This document shows, one piece after another, positions 1-6,729 of a DNA stretch of 6,729 bases. Numbering within the stretch: the stretch's first letter is position 1; every line of letters starts with the position of its first letter. The DNA is from Bryobacterales bacterium (GTDB lineage: Bacteria; Acidobacteriota; Terriglobia; Bryobacterales; Bryobacteraceae), in the NCBI GenBank assembly GCA_003487005.1, contig DNFG01000429.1, positions 1 to 6,729 of the forward strand. Reading direction: 5' to 3'. The notes under the pieces were generated by a model. The model made no database searches. It was not told the DNA's origin and was given only the letters and a program-made list of their open reading frames with translations. A program made the translations under genes and the position numbers.

Positions 1-34
1 ACAGGGATTGAACCTGTGACCCCCTCGGTGTGAA
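1..34 (-). other. tRNA 3' fragment (probably tRNA-Val CAC), candidate att site
   Basis: Read on the minus strand, this stretch gives a perfect T arm (ACAGG, loop TTCAATC, CCTGT), preceded by a GGGTC variable loop, a CGAGG half-stem and the loop TTCACAC with anticodon CAC. The T arm pairs fully. The 5' half of the anticodon stem does not: GGCCC stands where CCTCG or similar is needed, and no D arm follows. The tRNA match therefore covers tRNA positions 65 down to about 32 and stops in the anticodon loop, a frequent crossover point for tyrosine recombinases. The acceptor end lies outside the window. With an integrase gene 193 bp away, I read this as the 3'-fragment end of an integrated element. 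The amino-acid identity rests on the anticodon and general tRNA-Val resemblance only. Confidence 0.55.
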
Positions 35-48
35 GGGCCTCAAAGGCA

Positions 49-117
49 ATTTCAGGGCATTTCAGGACTGTGCATAACTCGATAACTTGCTGAAATTATG
101 CATTTTAAGATTTCAGC
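49..117. repeat. Cluster of ATTTCAG repeats and inverted repeats, candidate integrase arm sites
   Basis: The heptamer ATTTCAG occurs at 49-55, 59-65 and 110-116 on the plus strand and at 90-96 on the minus strand. The first two copies are direct and 10 bp apart, about one helical turn. The last two form a perfect 8-bp inverted repeat (GCTGAAAT 89-96, ATTTCAGC 110-117). A second inverted pair is TGCATAA 71-77 with TTATGCA 96-102. The stretch is AT-rich compared with everything around it and lies between the tRNA fragment and the integrase start. Arm-binding sites of P4-type integrases are arranged like this, so that role is inferred. Autoregulation of the integrase promoter by the same sites is also possible. 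Confidence 0.5.
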
Positions 118-151
118 GCTTTTCTTGCTTTTTCACAGAATTCTGCATTTG

Positions 152-170
152 GCGCCCCACCAGCGCCCCA
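152..170. repeat. Short direct repeat GCGCCCCA x2
   Basis: The octamer GCGCCCCA lies at 152-159 and again at 163-170, one helical turn (11 bp) apart, upstream of the integrase. It could be a second type of protein-binding site in the attachment region. It could also be chance in GC-rich DNA. Confidence 0.35.
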
Positions 171-227
171 GGAAATGCTAGTTTGGGAGGCGCTTGATTT
201 GCAGCGCAGGCGCGAGGAGAGCGCATT

Positions 228-1754
228 GTGGCCCGCCTTCTGCTTACCACAGATCGTCAGATCTCGGGTCTGAAACCCGCTGACAAAGTCTACGAGATTG
301 GGATCGGCGGTAGCCGGGGACTGGGAGTTCGTGTCTTCCCCACCGGGCTGAGGCAGTTCGAGTTCCGCTATGTCGCGGCGAACGGAACGAGGCGACGTCT
401 GTGCCTTGGCGCCTATCCCGACCTGTCTCTCGCCGAGGCCCGGGCGAAGGTCGCGGGATTGCGGATCGCGGTGGTGGACGGCGGAGATCCCGTCGCGGAA
501 AAGACCGCCGCCCGTGAACGGGCGCGAACCGGGGAATCCCTCGACGAACTCGCTGAGGCCTACTGGCAGGCGGCGACGGTGGGACTTCACGGAGGCCGCC
601 GGCGGCCGAAGCGCGAGGTCACTCTCAGCAACGAACGTCAGATGTGGCGCAACCACATTCAACCTCGGCTGGGCGCGCGACCGTTCACGGAACTGCGGCG
701 CGCCGACATCAAGGTCTTCATGCGGACGCTAGTGACCGACAGCGGGCTGGCGGCGGCCAGCGTGGCCTCGATCGGCTCGGTGCTGCACGCTGTCCTGGGG
801 TTCGCCGTGCTCGAGGAGCGGTTGGAGGCGAACCCCGCGCTCGGGCTGGCCAGACCGCTGGCCCTTACTTCGCGCGAGCGCATGTTCGATGACGCGGCCT
901 TGAAGACGCTCTGGGACGCAGCGTCCGAGGCGTCCGTGCCGCGGGCGCCGGGCGAGAAGACCGCCGGGATTCATGCCCGTCTCGAGCCCGCGATGGGCTT
1001 GGCCATCCAGCTGTTGATGCTGACGCTGACCCGCCGCAACGAGGTCGCCGGCGCCCGAAAGACGGAGTTCGATCGCGCCGCGAAGATCTGGACCATCCCG
1101 TCGGAGCGGGCCAAGGCCAAACATCAGCACGTCGTCCCCATGGGGCCCGACGCGCTCGAGGTGCTGGAGGTCGCCTGGGCGCTTGATCCCGGCAGCCCCT
1201 ACCTCTTTCCATCTGCCCGTTCTCCCGGCCAGCATCTGGACCCGCACGCCATCACCCGCGCCTTCGCCCGGACCTGCACGCGCAGAAAGCTGGCGGTGGG
1301 GTCGCCTCACGACGTCCGGCGGTCTGGCGCGACAACGTTGACGGGGCGCTATGGCGTCAGCCGGTTCGTGGTCGGACTGGTGCTCGGGCATACGCCCAAT
1401 GAAGGCGCGGCGGTCACCAGCGTCTATGACCGGCACACCTATGTGCCGGAGAAGCGGGCGGCGCTGGAGTTGTGGGCGAACCATCTTATCCGGCCGGGCA
1501 ATGCGGTCGCGCAGCGCGAGGACGTTCCATTGCCTCATGCAGGCGCTGGGCATGTCAGCGAGGCCAAGGCGCGGGCGCTCGCGCTGTGCCAAAAGGGAGA
1601 TCTCCACGAGGCCGTGCTCTCGATCTGCATGGATATGTCCCGCCATCCGTCCACCGCGAGCTCGCATCTGGCGATCTTGGGCAAGGTCGGCCTCGAACGC
1701 GCCGCAGCGGGTTCACGCGCGCAGGTGGAGGACTGGATTGGCGGGTTTCGATAG
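228..1754 (+). CDS. P4-type tyrosine recombinase / integrase
   Basis: Site-specific recombinase of 508 residues that would insert and excise a genomic element at a tRNA gene. Order of parts: an N-terminal arm-binding region like DUF4102 (about 1-90, including the LGAYPDLSLAEAR motif at 60-72), a core-binding helical region (about 103-205), and the catalytic domain (about 215-420). The likely catalytic set is complete: R269 (in LTLTRRNEVAG), K296, H361 and R364 (in PHDVRR), H388 (in LGHTP) and nucleophile Y400 (in VYDRH, aligned to the XerD IYTHV position). The start is GTG, with GAGGAGA seven bases upstream. The family usually ends soon after the AALELWANHL helix (411-420). This protein continues for about 88 more residues, helical in appearance and of unknown role. 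The gene lies just inside the tRNA fragment and reads away from it, typical of an island edge. The sequence style suggests an alphaproteobacterial source. Confidence 0.93.
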   Translation: MARLLLTTDRQISGLKPADKVYEIGIGGSRGLGVRVFPTGLRQFEFRYVAANGTRRRLCLGAYPDLSLAEARAKVAGLRIAVVDGGDPVAEKTAARERARTGESLDELAEAYWQAATVGLHGGRRRPKREVTLSNERQMWRNHIQPRLGARPFTELRRADIKVFMRTLVTDSGLAAASVASIGSVLHAVLGFAVLEERLEANPALGLARPLALTSRERMFDDAALKTLWDAASEASVPRAPGEKTAGIHARLEPAMGLAIQLLMLTLTRRNEVAGARKTEFDRAAKIWTIPSERAKAKHQHVVPMGPDALEVLEVAWALDPGSPYLFPSARSPGQHLDPHAITRAFARTCTRRKLAVGSPHDVRRSGATTLTGRYGVSRFVVGLVLGHTPNEGAAVTSVYDRHTYVPEKRAALELWANHLIRPGNAVAQREDVPLPHAGAGHVSEAKARALALCQKGDLHEAVLSICMDMSRHPSTASSHLAILGKVGLERAAAGSRAQVEDWIGGFR

Positions 1755-1932
1755 GTGTTTGGAGGCGGTTACGGACACGATCCGTCCGTCTGTGAGCGTC
1801 GAGCAAGCTTTGCGGGCTCTTGCATCCTCTGTTCGGGCCGCGCGCCGCCTGAGAACGGTCGGCCGCCGAATTCAGCGCGCAAGCAGGCGCGGGGCGTTCA
1901 CCGCCTTGACCTTGGATCGACCCGGACCCGCG

Positions 1933-2763
1933 TCAGGCTGTCGCTGACGCCGAGGTTCCACCATCATGGCCTTGAGCACAAAGCCCGTGGTTGTGCAGCA
2001 CCTCAATGACCTTGCAGGCGGAGACCCTCCCGCCGGCGCATTCGGCTGTCATCCGCGACAGCTCCGTGCTCAGCGCCTGAAGCTGGGTAATCTTCGCTGT
2101 CACGTCGGCGAGGTGCCGCTCCGCGATCACGTTGGCTTCGCCGCAGGGACGATCCGGATGATCGGACAGGTCGAGCAGGGATCGGATCGAATCCAGGTCG
2201 AAGCCGAGCTGACGCGAATGACGGATGAAGGAGAGGCGCCGCAGGGCGATGTCGTCATAGAGGCGACGGTCGCTCGCCGTTCGCGGCGGCGCGGGCAGCA
2301 GCCCGATCTGCTCGTAGAAGCGGATAGTCGGGACCTTCACGCCGGTGGCCGCGGCCAGCTTGCCGATGGTGCGCAGGGAAGGGGAGGCGCGGGCGTTGGC
2401 GGACTCCTCTGAGATGGCGGCACGCGCCTCGGCCACCCGGGCGGCGGACGTCGACCGGGCTTCCGCGAGGGCGGCGGCCTGTTGATCCGCAAGCTGTTTC
2501 CGTGCGGCCTCGTTGTCCTGATAAATCAGAGCGCGCGCCTCAGCCAACCGCCTTTCGTAATCCTGCAGCTTCACTTCGGCGGCCCGGACGGCCTCCTCGG
2601 AGCCGGCAACCGAGCCTTCGGTGCGGCGTCGCCGTTCCTCCAACACCCGTTCCATGGGGAGGAAGAGGACCTTCTTCAGATAGAAATGGAGGAGGAGAAC
2701 GAGGAAGAATGCCGGGAGAGCCAGAACAAGGATCTCCCGCAGGCTGGTGAATATCTGTTCCAT
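1933..2763 (-). CDS. Chimeric ORF: truncated ATP synthase subunit b (atpF) fused in frame to a MerR-family metal regulator
   Basis: One 276-codon ORF holds parts of two unrelated proteins. Residues 1-120 are F-type ATP synthase subunit b: one membrane helix (about 7-30), the FLPMERVLEERRRR motif (34-47) typical just after the anchor, then a charged, alanine-rich coiled coil. The family is about 160 residues or longer, so the stalk and its delta-binding end are missing. Residues about 131-276 are a MerR regulator: winged-helix HTH (TIGKLAAATGVKVPTIRFYE, 132-151), the GLLPAPPR and DRRLY wing segments, a dimerisation helix (about 206-240) and a C-terminal metal loop. Candidate ligands are C207, C242 and C250 (C-x7-C), plus C262 and H266. 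MerR/ZntR-type divalent sensors carry a cysteine at the C207 position where copper-sensing CueR has serine. No ATG, GTG or TTG start serves the MerR part alone. Neither half is likely to work normally as drawn. Each half is recognised with confidence; the fusion as a natural gene is doubtful. Confidence 0.75.
   Translation of the reverse strand: MEQIFTSLREILVLALPAFFLVLLLHFYLKKVLFLPMERVLEERRRRTEGSVAGSEEAVRAAEVKLQDYERRLAEARALIYQDNEAARKQLADQQAAALAEARSTSAARVAEARAAISEESANARASPSLRTIGKLAAATGVKVPTIRFYEQIGLLPAPPRTASDRRLYDDIALRRLSFIRHSRQLGFDLDSIRSLLDLSDHPDRPCGEANVIAERHLADVTAKITQLQALSTELSRMTAECAGGRVSACKVIEVLHNHGLCAQGHDGGTSASATA
2376..2405. other. Breakpoint between the atpF and merR parts
   Basis: On the minus strand, stalk-like sequence ends after AISEESANARA (residues 116-126). 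Clear MerR sequence begins at TIGKLA (132), leaving SPSLR as ambiguous residues. The exact join is therefore within these about 30 bases. No insertion-sequence end, terminal inverted repeat or obvious target duplication is visible here. The change of gene family coincides with the change from element-like to core-chromosome content. Confidence 0.65.
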
Positions 2764-2844
2764 TTGGGTGCTGCTTCAGCCGGTACCGGCCGGCGCGATG
2801 GGCCTCCAGGGAGCGGGCGATGACACCCCGAGCCCAAAATACAT

Positions 2845-2873
2845 ACGCTACCATACCACTCTGAAACGGTCAA
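2845..2873 (-). promoter_or_regulatory. Candidate promoter for atpF
   Basis: On the minus strand, TTGACC (2868-2873) is followed after 17 bases by TAGCGT (2845-2850), a good -35 with a weak -10. It would start a transcript about 75 bases ahead of the atpF ATG at 2761-2763. That ATG has no clear Shine-Dalgarno sequence, but it is fixed by the MEQIF...LPAFFLVLLLHFYLK anchor typical of subunit b. Confidence 0.3.
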
Positions 2874-2931
2874 ATACCTCCAGATCCGAAATCGGGGGAT
2901 GGGCGGGCAGCAGAAAAGAGATTGCAGCCAG

Positions 2932-2961
2932 TTGACAGCCGAGAGGAGCGTCCTGTATGCT
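2932..2961 (+). promoter_or_regulatory. Candidate sigma-70-type promoter of the str operon
   Basis: A perfect TTGACA box (2932-2937) is followed after 18 bases by TATGCT (2956-2961). It is the best promoter match seen between atpF and rpsL on this strand. Transcription would begin near 2968 and give a leader of about 390 bases ahead of the rpsL start. It faces away from the candidate atpF promoter, 58 bp away, so the two units are divergent. Confidence 0.45.
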
Positions 2962-3002
2962 GGGAAGGTTTGAGGAGTGTGCTCTTCTGCTCTTGGCTAC
3001 CC

Positions 3003-3257
3003 TTCCTGCCGCTGACCTGTGTTACATAGGGACGCGCGCCACACCGGTTTGACGGTGGAGGTGGTGGGAAGCCGGCTGGGGGCCCGCCCCGAGGTCCCAG
3101 CGGACATAAGCGCCGTGAGGGGTATGGGCGAGTCCGAAGGACCCTCGTTGGATAAGCCGTTCGCCGGGCGACTGGCGGATGCGCTTCAAACCCTGGGTGA
3201 AAGCCCATCCAAGGCCGATAGCGGCCGCGACTCTTACGTCGTCCGGTTTGGCAGGAA
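3003..3257 (+). ncRNA. Candidate structured leader RNA upstream of rpsL, family not recognised
   Basis: The stretch is closed by an 8-bp perfect helix (TTCCTGCC 3003-3010 with GGCAGGAA 3250-3257). Inside are: CACCG/CGGTG (3042-3046, 3053-3057); GCTGGG/CCCAGC (3075-3080, 3096-3101); AAGCGC/GCGCTT (3108-3113, 3181-3186), which encloses GTCC-GAA-GGAC with GAGG/CCTC (3117-3146) and a bulged 8-bp hairpin (3156-3176); and CAAACC/GGTTTG (3187-3192, 3245-3250). The last encloses three adjacent hairpins: TGGGT-GAAA-GCCCA (3194-3207, GNRA loop), GGCCG-ATAG-CGGCC (3213-3226) and GCGAC-TCTTAC-GTCGT (3227-3242). G3250 can belong to only one of the two helices ending there. Pairings were found by eye, without energy or covariation support. 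It could be a ribosomal-protein leader, a riboswitch-like element or an independent RNA. It does not match the cobalamin, FMN, RNase P, tmRNA, 6S or SRP signatures I know. Confidence 0.45.
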
Positions 3258-3361
3258 TTGGTAGAAATAGCGCCTCTGGGCGGCAGTCTGAAGCCCAAGG
3301 GTGCGATTTTGCGTGATCGGGTTTTGGATGCCCGCTAGAAGAAGCTGAACGAGGTTCGTGC

Positions 3362-3763
3362 GTGCCTACTTTTAACCAACTTGTTCGTAAGGGACGGAAG
3401 CCGACGATTTGGAAGACCAACTCGCCGGCGTTGCAGTCGTGCCCCCAACGGCGCGGCGTCTGTACCCGCGTGTATACGACAACTCCGAAGAAGCCGAACT
3501 CGGCGCTCCGGAAGGTGGCGCGTGTGCGTCTGACGAACGGAATTGAAGTGACGACCTATATTCCCGGCGTGGGCCACAATCTGCAGGAGCACTCGATTGT
3601 GCTGATCCGCGGAGGCCGTGTGAAGGATTTGCCGGGTGTTCGCTATCACATCGTGCGCGGCACGCTGGACACGGCGGGCGTCAGCGGGCGGATGCAGAGC
3701 CGTTCGAAATACGGCGCGAAGAGGCCCAAGGCGGGTCAGGCCGCGGCCACGAAGAAGAAGTAG
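3362..3763 (+). CDS. rpsL: 30S ribosomal protein S12
   Basis: S12 sits at the decoding centre of the 30S subunit and monitors codon-anticodon pairing. The 133-residue protein carries the family signatures [20 protein letters not shown] (27-46) and [15 protein letters not shown] (82-96). K43 and K88, the classical streptomycin-resistance positions, are both the sensitive wild-type lysine, and the normally methylthiolated D89 is present. E. coli S12 has 124 residues; the extra length is a basic, alanine-rich tail (GQAAATKKK). The start is GTG, with GAGG seven bases upstream. It is the first gene of the str operon. Bases 2764-3361 ahead of it hold a long leader, not the rpoB-rpoC pair found upstream in many bacteria. 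Confidence 0.99.
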   Translation: MPTFNQLVRKGRKPTIWKTNSPALQSCPQRRGVCTRVYTTTPKKPNSALRKVARVRLTNGIEVTTYIPGVGHNLQEHSIVLIRGGRVKDLPGVRYHIVRGTLDTAGVSGRMQSRSKYGAKRPKAGQAAATKKK

Positions 3764-3783
3764 TCAGGGAGAGATCACGGTAT

Positions 3784-4254
3784 ATGCCTCGCAGACGCCG
3801 CCCCGAAGCGAAAGAGATTCAGCCGGACGCCGTTTACAATTCGACGCTGGCGGAGAAGTTCATCAACTCAATGATGTGGGATGGGAAGAAGACCATCTCC
3901 CAGAAGATTTTCTACACGTCCATGGATCTGATTCAGGAGCGGAGCGGGGATGATCCGCTGAAGCTCTTCAAGAAGGCCGTGGAAAATTGCAAGCCGATGC
4001 TCGAGGTCAAGACGCGCCGCGTTGGCGGTGCGAACTACCAGGTGCCGATCGAGGTGCCGCAGAACCGCCGGACCGCCCTCGCGATCCGCTGGATACTGAA
4101 CGGCGCAAGAGCGCGGGCCGACAAGAGCATGGCCGAAAAACTGGCTGGCGAACTGATGGATGCTGCGAACCAACGCGGTGCAGCGATCAAGAAGAAGGAC
4201 GACGTTCATCGTATGGCGGAAGCCAATAAGGCGTTCGCCCACTACCGCTGGTAG
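3784..4254 (+). CDS. rpsG: 30S ribosomal protein S7
   Basis: S7 is the primary binder that organises the 3' major domain (head) of 16S rRNA and lines the mRNA exit channel near the E site. It is 156 residues, the normal bacterial length. The N-terminal signature [12 protein letters not shown] and the segment [16 protein letters not shown] (22-37) are typical. So are the beta-hairpin region [13 protein letters not shown] and the C-terminal [21 protein letters not shown] end. The ATG start has a purine-rich AGGGAGAGA ribosome site about ten bases upstream. Only 20 bases separate it from rpsL, so translation of the two is probably coupled. In E. coli S7 is the feedback repressor of this operon; whether that holds here cannot be read from the sequence. 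Confidence 0.99.
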   Translation: MPRRRRPEAKEIQPDAVYNSTLAEKFINSMMWDGKKTISQKIFYTSMDLIQERSGDDPLKLFKKAVENCKPMLEVKTRRVGGANYQVPIEVPQNRRTALAIRWILNGARARADKSMAEKLAGELMDAANQRGAAIKKKDDVHRMAEANKAFAHYRW

Positions 4255-4299
4255 GGCCTGGATTACCCAAAGACGACCCATCCTCCGGAAAAACACTTT

Positions 4300-6390
4300 A
4301 TGCCACGCACTATTGCACTCGAGAAGATGAGAAACATCGGCATCATGGCCCACATCGATGCCGGTAAGACCACCACGACCGAGCGCATCCTCTACTACAC
4401 CGGCCGGAATTACAAGATCGGCGAAGTGCATGAGGGGACCGCCACCATGGATTACATGGTGCAGGAGCAAGAGCGCGGCATCACGATCACGTCAGCGGCG
4501 ACGACTTGCTCGTGGAACGATTATCAGATCAATATCATTGACACCCCCGGCCACGTGGATTTCACGGCCGAGGTGGAACGCAGCCTCCGCGTACTTGACG
4601 GGGCGGTGGCGGTGTTCGATGCTGTTGCCGGTGTGCAGCCACAGTCGGAGACGGTGTGGCGGCAGGCAGACAAGTATTCGGTTCCGCGTGTCTGTTTCAT
4701 CAACAAGATGGACCGGATTGGGGCGGACTTTTTCCACGCTGTAGATACGATCGTCGAAAAACTGCAGGCGCGGCCCGTCCCGGTGCAGATTCCGATTGGG
4801 GCTGAAGATCAGTTCAAGGGTGTCGTGGATCTGATCAAGATGAAGGCCCGCATCTGGAAGGAAGAGACCCTGGGCGCGGCATATGAGGACGTCGACGTCC
4901 CCGCCGAACTTCTGGATCAGGCCAAAGAATATCGCGAAAAGATGGTGGAAGCGGCGGCCGAGTGCGACGACCATCTGATGGACAAGTATCTGGGCGGCGA
5001 AGAGTTGACTGAGGAAGAGATCGTCCTGGGTCTGCGCAAGGGCACGCTGGACTTGAAGATGTTCCCGGTCTTGCTCGGATCCTCCTTCAAGAACAAGGGC
5101 GTTCAGAACATGCTGGACGCGGTGGTGTCTCTTCTGCCATCTCCGGTGGATGTGCCAGCAGTGAAGGGCGTCGCGATTGACAACCCCGAAGTCGAGATTG
5201 AGCGGAAGTCCGAGGACTCCGAGCCGTTCTCCGCGTTGGTCTTCAAAATCATCACGGACCCATTCGTGGGCCAGTTGGCTTTCGTGCGCGTGTACTCTGG
5301 CAAGCTCAATGCGGGCGAGTCGGTGCTGAATGTGGCGAAAGGCCGCAAAGAGCGCATTGGCCGCCTGGTGAAGATGCACGCCAACAAGCGTGAGGAGATC
5401 AATGAAGTCCTGGCTGGCGACATCTGTGCTTGCGTAGGTTTGAAGACGGTCTCGACTGGCGACACGATCTGCGCCGAGGACAACCCGGTGCTCCTCGAAA
5501 CGATCACCTTCCCCGAGCCCGTGATCCAGCTCGCGATCGAGCCCAAGACGAAGGCCGACCAGGAGAAGCTTGGGATGGCGATCGCCAAGCTGGTTCAGGA
5601 AGATCCGACGCTGCGGGTTTCGACGGACGCCGACACCGGGCAGACCATTATCGCCGGCATGGGCGAACTCCACCTGGAGATCGTGGTCGACCGGCTGCAG
5701 CGCGAGTTCAACGTGGGAGCGAATGTTGGAAAGCCGCAGGTGGCTTACCGCGAGACGATTCGGACCAAGTCCGATGCCGAAGGCCGGTTTGTGCGCCAGA
5801 CAGGTGGCCGCGGCCAGTTCGGACACGTCAAGATCAAGCTGGAGCCCCTGCCGGGTGGTGGCTATGAGTTTGAGAACGCCATCGTGGGAGGGGCGGTGCC
5901 GAAGGAGTTCGTTGGCCCGGCCGAGAAGGGGATCATTGAGGCTCTGGAGGGGGGTGTCCTGGCAGGCTTCCCGATGTCGGACGTCAAGGTGACGATTTAC
6001 GACGGCAGCTACCACGAAGTGGACTCTTCAGAAATGGCCTTCAAGATCGCCGGCTCGATGGCGTTGAAGGAAGCGGCACGCAAGGCGAAGCCGGTGCTGC
6101 TGGAGCCGGTCATGAAGGTGGAAGTGGTCGTGCCGGACGAGTATATGGGGTCGGTCAATGGCGACCTGATCAGCCGCCGCGGGCGGTTGGAAGGCGTCGA
6201 AATGAAAGGCGGCACCCAGATCATCAATGCGATGGTCCCGCTGTCAGAGATGTTCGGATACGCCACCGAATTGCGTTCGCGCACTCAGGGGCGCGGCAGT
6301 TTCACGATGCACTTCGGGAGGTACGAAGAGGCACCGGCCTCGGTATCCGAAGAAGTGATCAGCCGGATGCAGGGCAAAGTAGCCAAGTAA
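4300..6390 (+). CDS. fusA: Elongation factor G
   Basis: GTPase that drives translocation of tRNA and mRNA after peptide-bond formation and, with RRF, splits ribosomes. At 696 residues it has the standard length. GTP-binding motifs are intact: G1 AHIDAGKT (17-24), G2 RGIT (59-62), G3 DTPGH (81-85) and G4 NKMD (135-138). Domain II begins near 310 ([17 protein letters not shown]). Domain III holds [10 protein letters not shown] and GMGELHLEI. Domain IV holds the [11 protein letters not shown] stretch, and domain V ends the chain with the [15 protein letters not shown] segment. There are 45 bases after rpsG, with only a weak ribosome site (GGAA near 4288), so translation may depend partly on coupling. 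Domain order and motifs are those of the canonical housekeeping copy and not of a tetracycline-protection protein. Confidence 0.99.
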   Translation: MPRTIALEKMRNIGIMAHIDAGKTTTTERILYYTGRNYKIGEVHEGTATMDYMVQEQERGITITSAATTCSWNDYQINIIDTPGHVDFTAEVERSLRVLDGAVAVFDAVAGVQPQSETVWRQADKYSVPRVCFINKMDRIGADFFHAVDTIVEKLQARPVPVQIPIGAEDQFKGVVDLIKMKARIWKEETLGAAYEDVDVPAELLDQAKEYREKMVEAAAECDDHLMDKYLGGEELTEEEIVLGLRKGTLDLKMFPVLLGSSFKNKGVQNMLDAVVSLLPSPVDVPAVKGVAIDNPEVEIERKSEDSEPFSALVFKIITDPFVGQLAFVRVYSGKLNAGESVLNVAKGRKERIGRLVKMHANKREEINEVLAGDICACVGLKTVSTGDTICAEDNPVLLETITFPEPVIQLAIEPKTKADQEKLGMAIAKLVQEDPTLRVSTDADTGQTIIAGMGELHLEIVVDRLQREFNVGANVGKPQVAYRETIRTKSDAEGRFVRQTGGRGQFGHVKIKLEPLPGGGYEFENAIVGGAVPKEFVGPAEKGIIEALEGGVLAGFPMSDVKVTIYDGSYHEVDSSEMAFKIAGSMALKEAARKAKPVLLEPVMKVEVVVPDEYMGSVNGDLISRRGRLEGVEMKGGTQIINAMVPLSEMFGYATELRSRTQGRGSFTMHFGRYEEAPASVSEEVISRMQGKVAK

Positions 6391-6450
6391 GTCCGGCGGA
6401 GTTTGTAGAGAAGGAACCGTAAAAGAATCGCGTTCGTGTAGGAGAGACCC

Positions 6451-6729
<279 letters not shown>

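Noticed and set aside
1..75. Intact tRNA gene at the window start
   Set aside because: Only the T arm, variable loop and 3' side of the anticodon arm are present. The 5' anticodon half-stem does not pair and no D arm follows.
729..1667. 312-codon minus-strand ORF opposite the integrase
   Set aside because: It is a shadow of the integrase frame. The composition is arginine- and proline-rich, with no motif and no ribosome site seen.
1759..1947. Possible small gene just after the integrase (TTG start, ends 1947)
   Set aside because: The frame is open and looks helical (EAVTDTIRPSVSVEQALRAL). However, it has only a TTG start, no clear ribosome site, and runs into the opposite merR end, so I could not support it.
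3060..3110. Cobalamin-riboswitch-like stretch (GGTGGTGGGAAGCCGG)
   Set aside because: It resembles the GGGAA-CCGG part of the B12 box. The CCCGC-ACTGT core and the closing AGTCAGGA-ACCTGCC element are absent, and a B12 switch before rpsL would be unexpected.
3019..3264. 81-codon plus-strand ORF in the rpsL leader
   Set aside because: GTG start without a ribosome site, no recognisable family, and the bases are better explained by the dense RNA pairing. A leader peptide is not excluded, but nothing supports it.
3764..3783. Terminators between the str operon genes
   Set aside because: None of the gaps (20, 45 and 60 bp) shows a GC-rich hairpin followed by a T run, so the genes are taken as one transcript.
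4492..6015. 507-codon minus-strand ORF opposite fusA
   Set aside because: It lies entirely within the intact EF-G gene on the other strand. Its translation is rich in H, R, L and D with no recognisable domain, typical of an antisense shadow in GC-rich coding DNA.

Overview
The window joins two blocks of different apparent origin. The right block (about 2390-6729) reads as core chromosome of an Acidobacteriota member, probably of the Solibacteres/Bryobacterales type. This is judged by recognition of the S12, S7, EF-G and EF-Tu proteins, and no search was run. The left block (1 to about 2385) looks like one edge of a proteobacterial, most likely alphaproteobacterial, integrative element.

Left block: bases 1-34 match the 3' part of a tRNA on the minus strand, probably tRNA-Val with anticodon CAC. 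The match runs from the T arm to the anticodon loop and then stops, which is the usual signature of a tyrosine-recombinase attachment site. A cluster of short direct and inverted repeats follows (49-117 and 152-170), and then a P4-type integrase gene (228-1754) reading away from the site. Bases 1755-1932 hold no gene I can support.

Junction: a 276-codon minus-strand ORF (1933-2763) is a chimera. Its first ~120 residues are the membrane anchor and stalk start of ATP synthase subunit b (atpF). From about residue 130 it is a MerR-family metal-responsive regulator that has lost its own start codon. The two are joined in frame near 2376-2405. Either an illegitimate recombination cut atpF and merR, or the assembly joined two organisms here; sequence alone cannot decide.

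Right block: atpF reads left and the str operon reads right from a 598-bp gene-free interval (2764-3361). That interval holds a candidate promoter for each direction. It also has a strikingly structured stretch (3003-3257) that can fold into a closed multi-branched RNA and would be the leader of the rpsL transcript. The operon itself is the classical rpsL (S12), rpsG (S7), fusA (EF-G), tuf (EF-Tu, cut by the window end), closely spaced and all on the plus strand. These genes supply the decoding-site and mRNA-exit proteins of the 30S subunit and the two elongation GTPases, so their shared transcription couples ribosome and factor supply.
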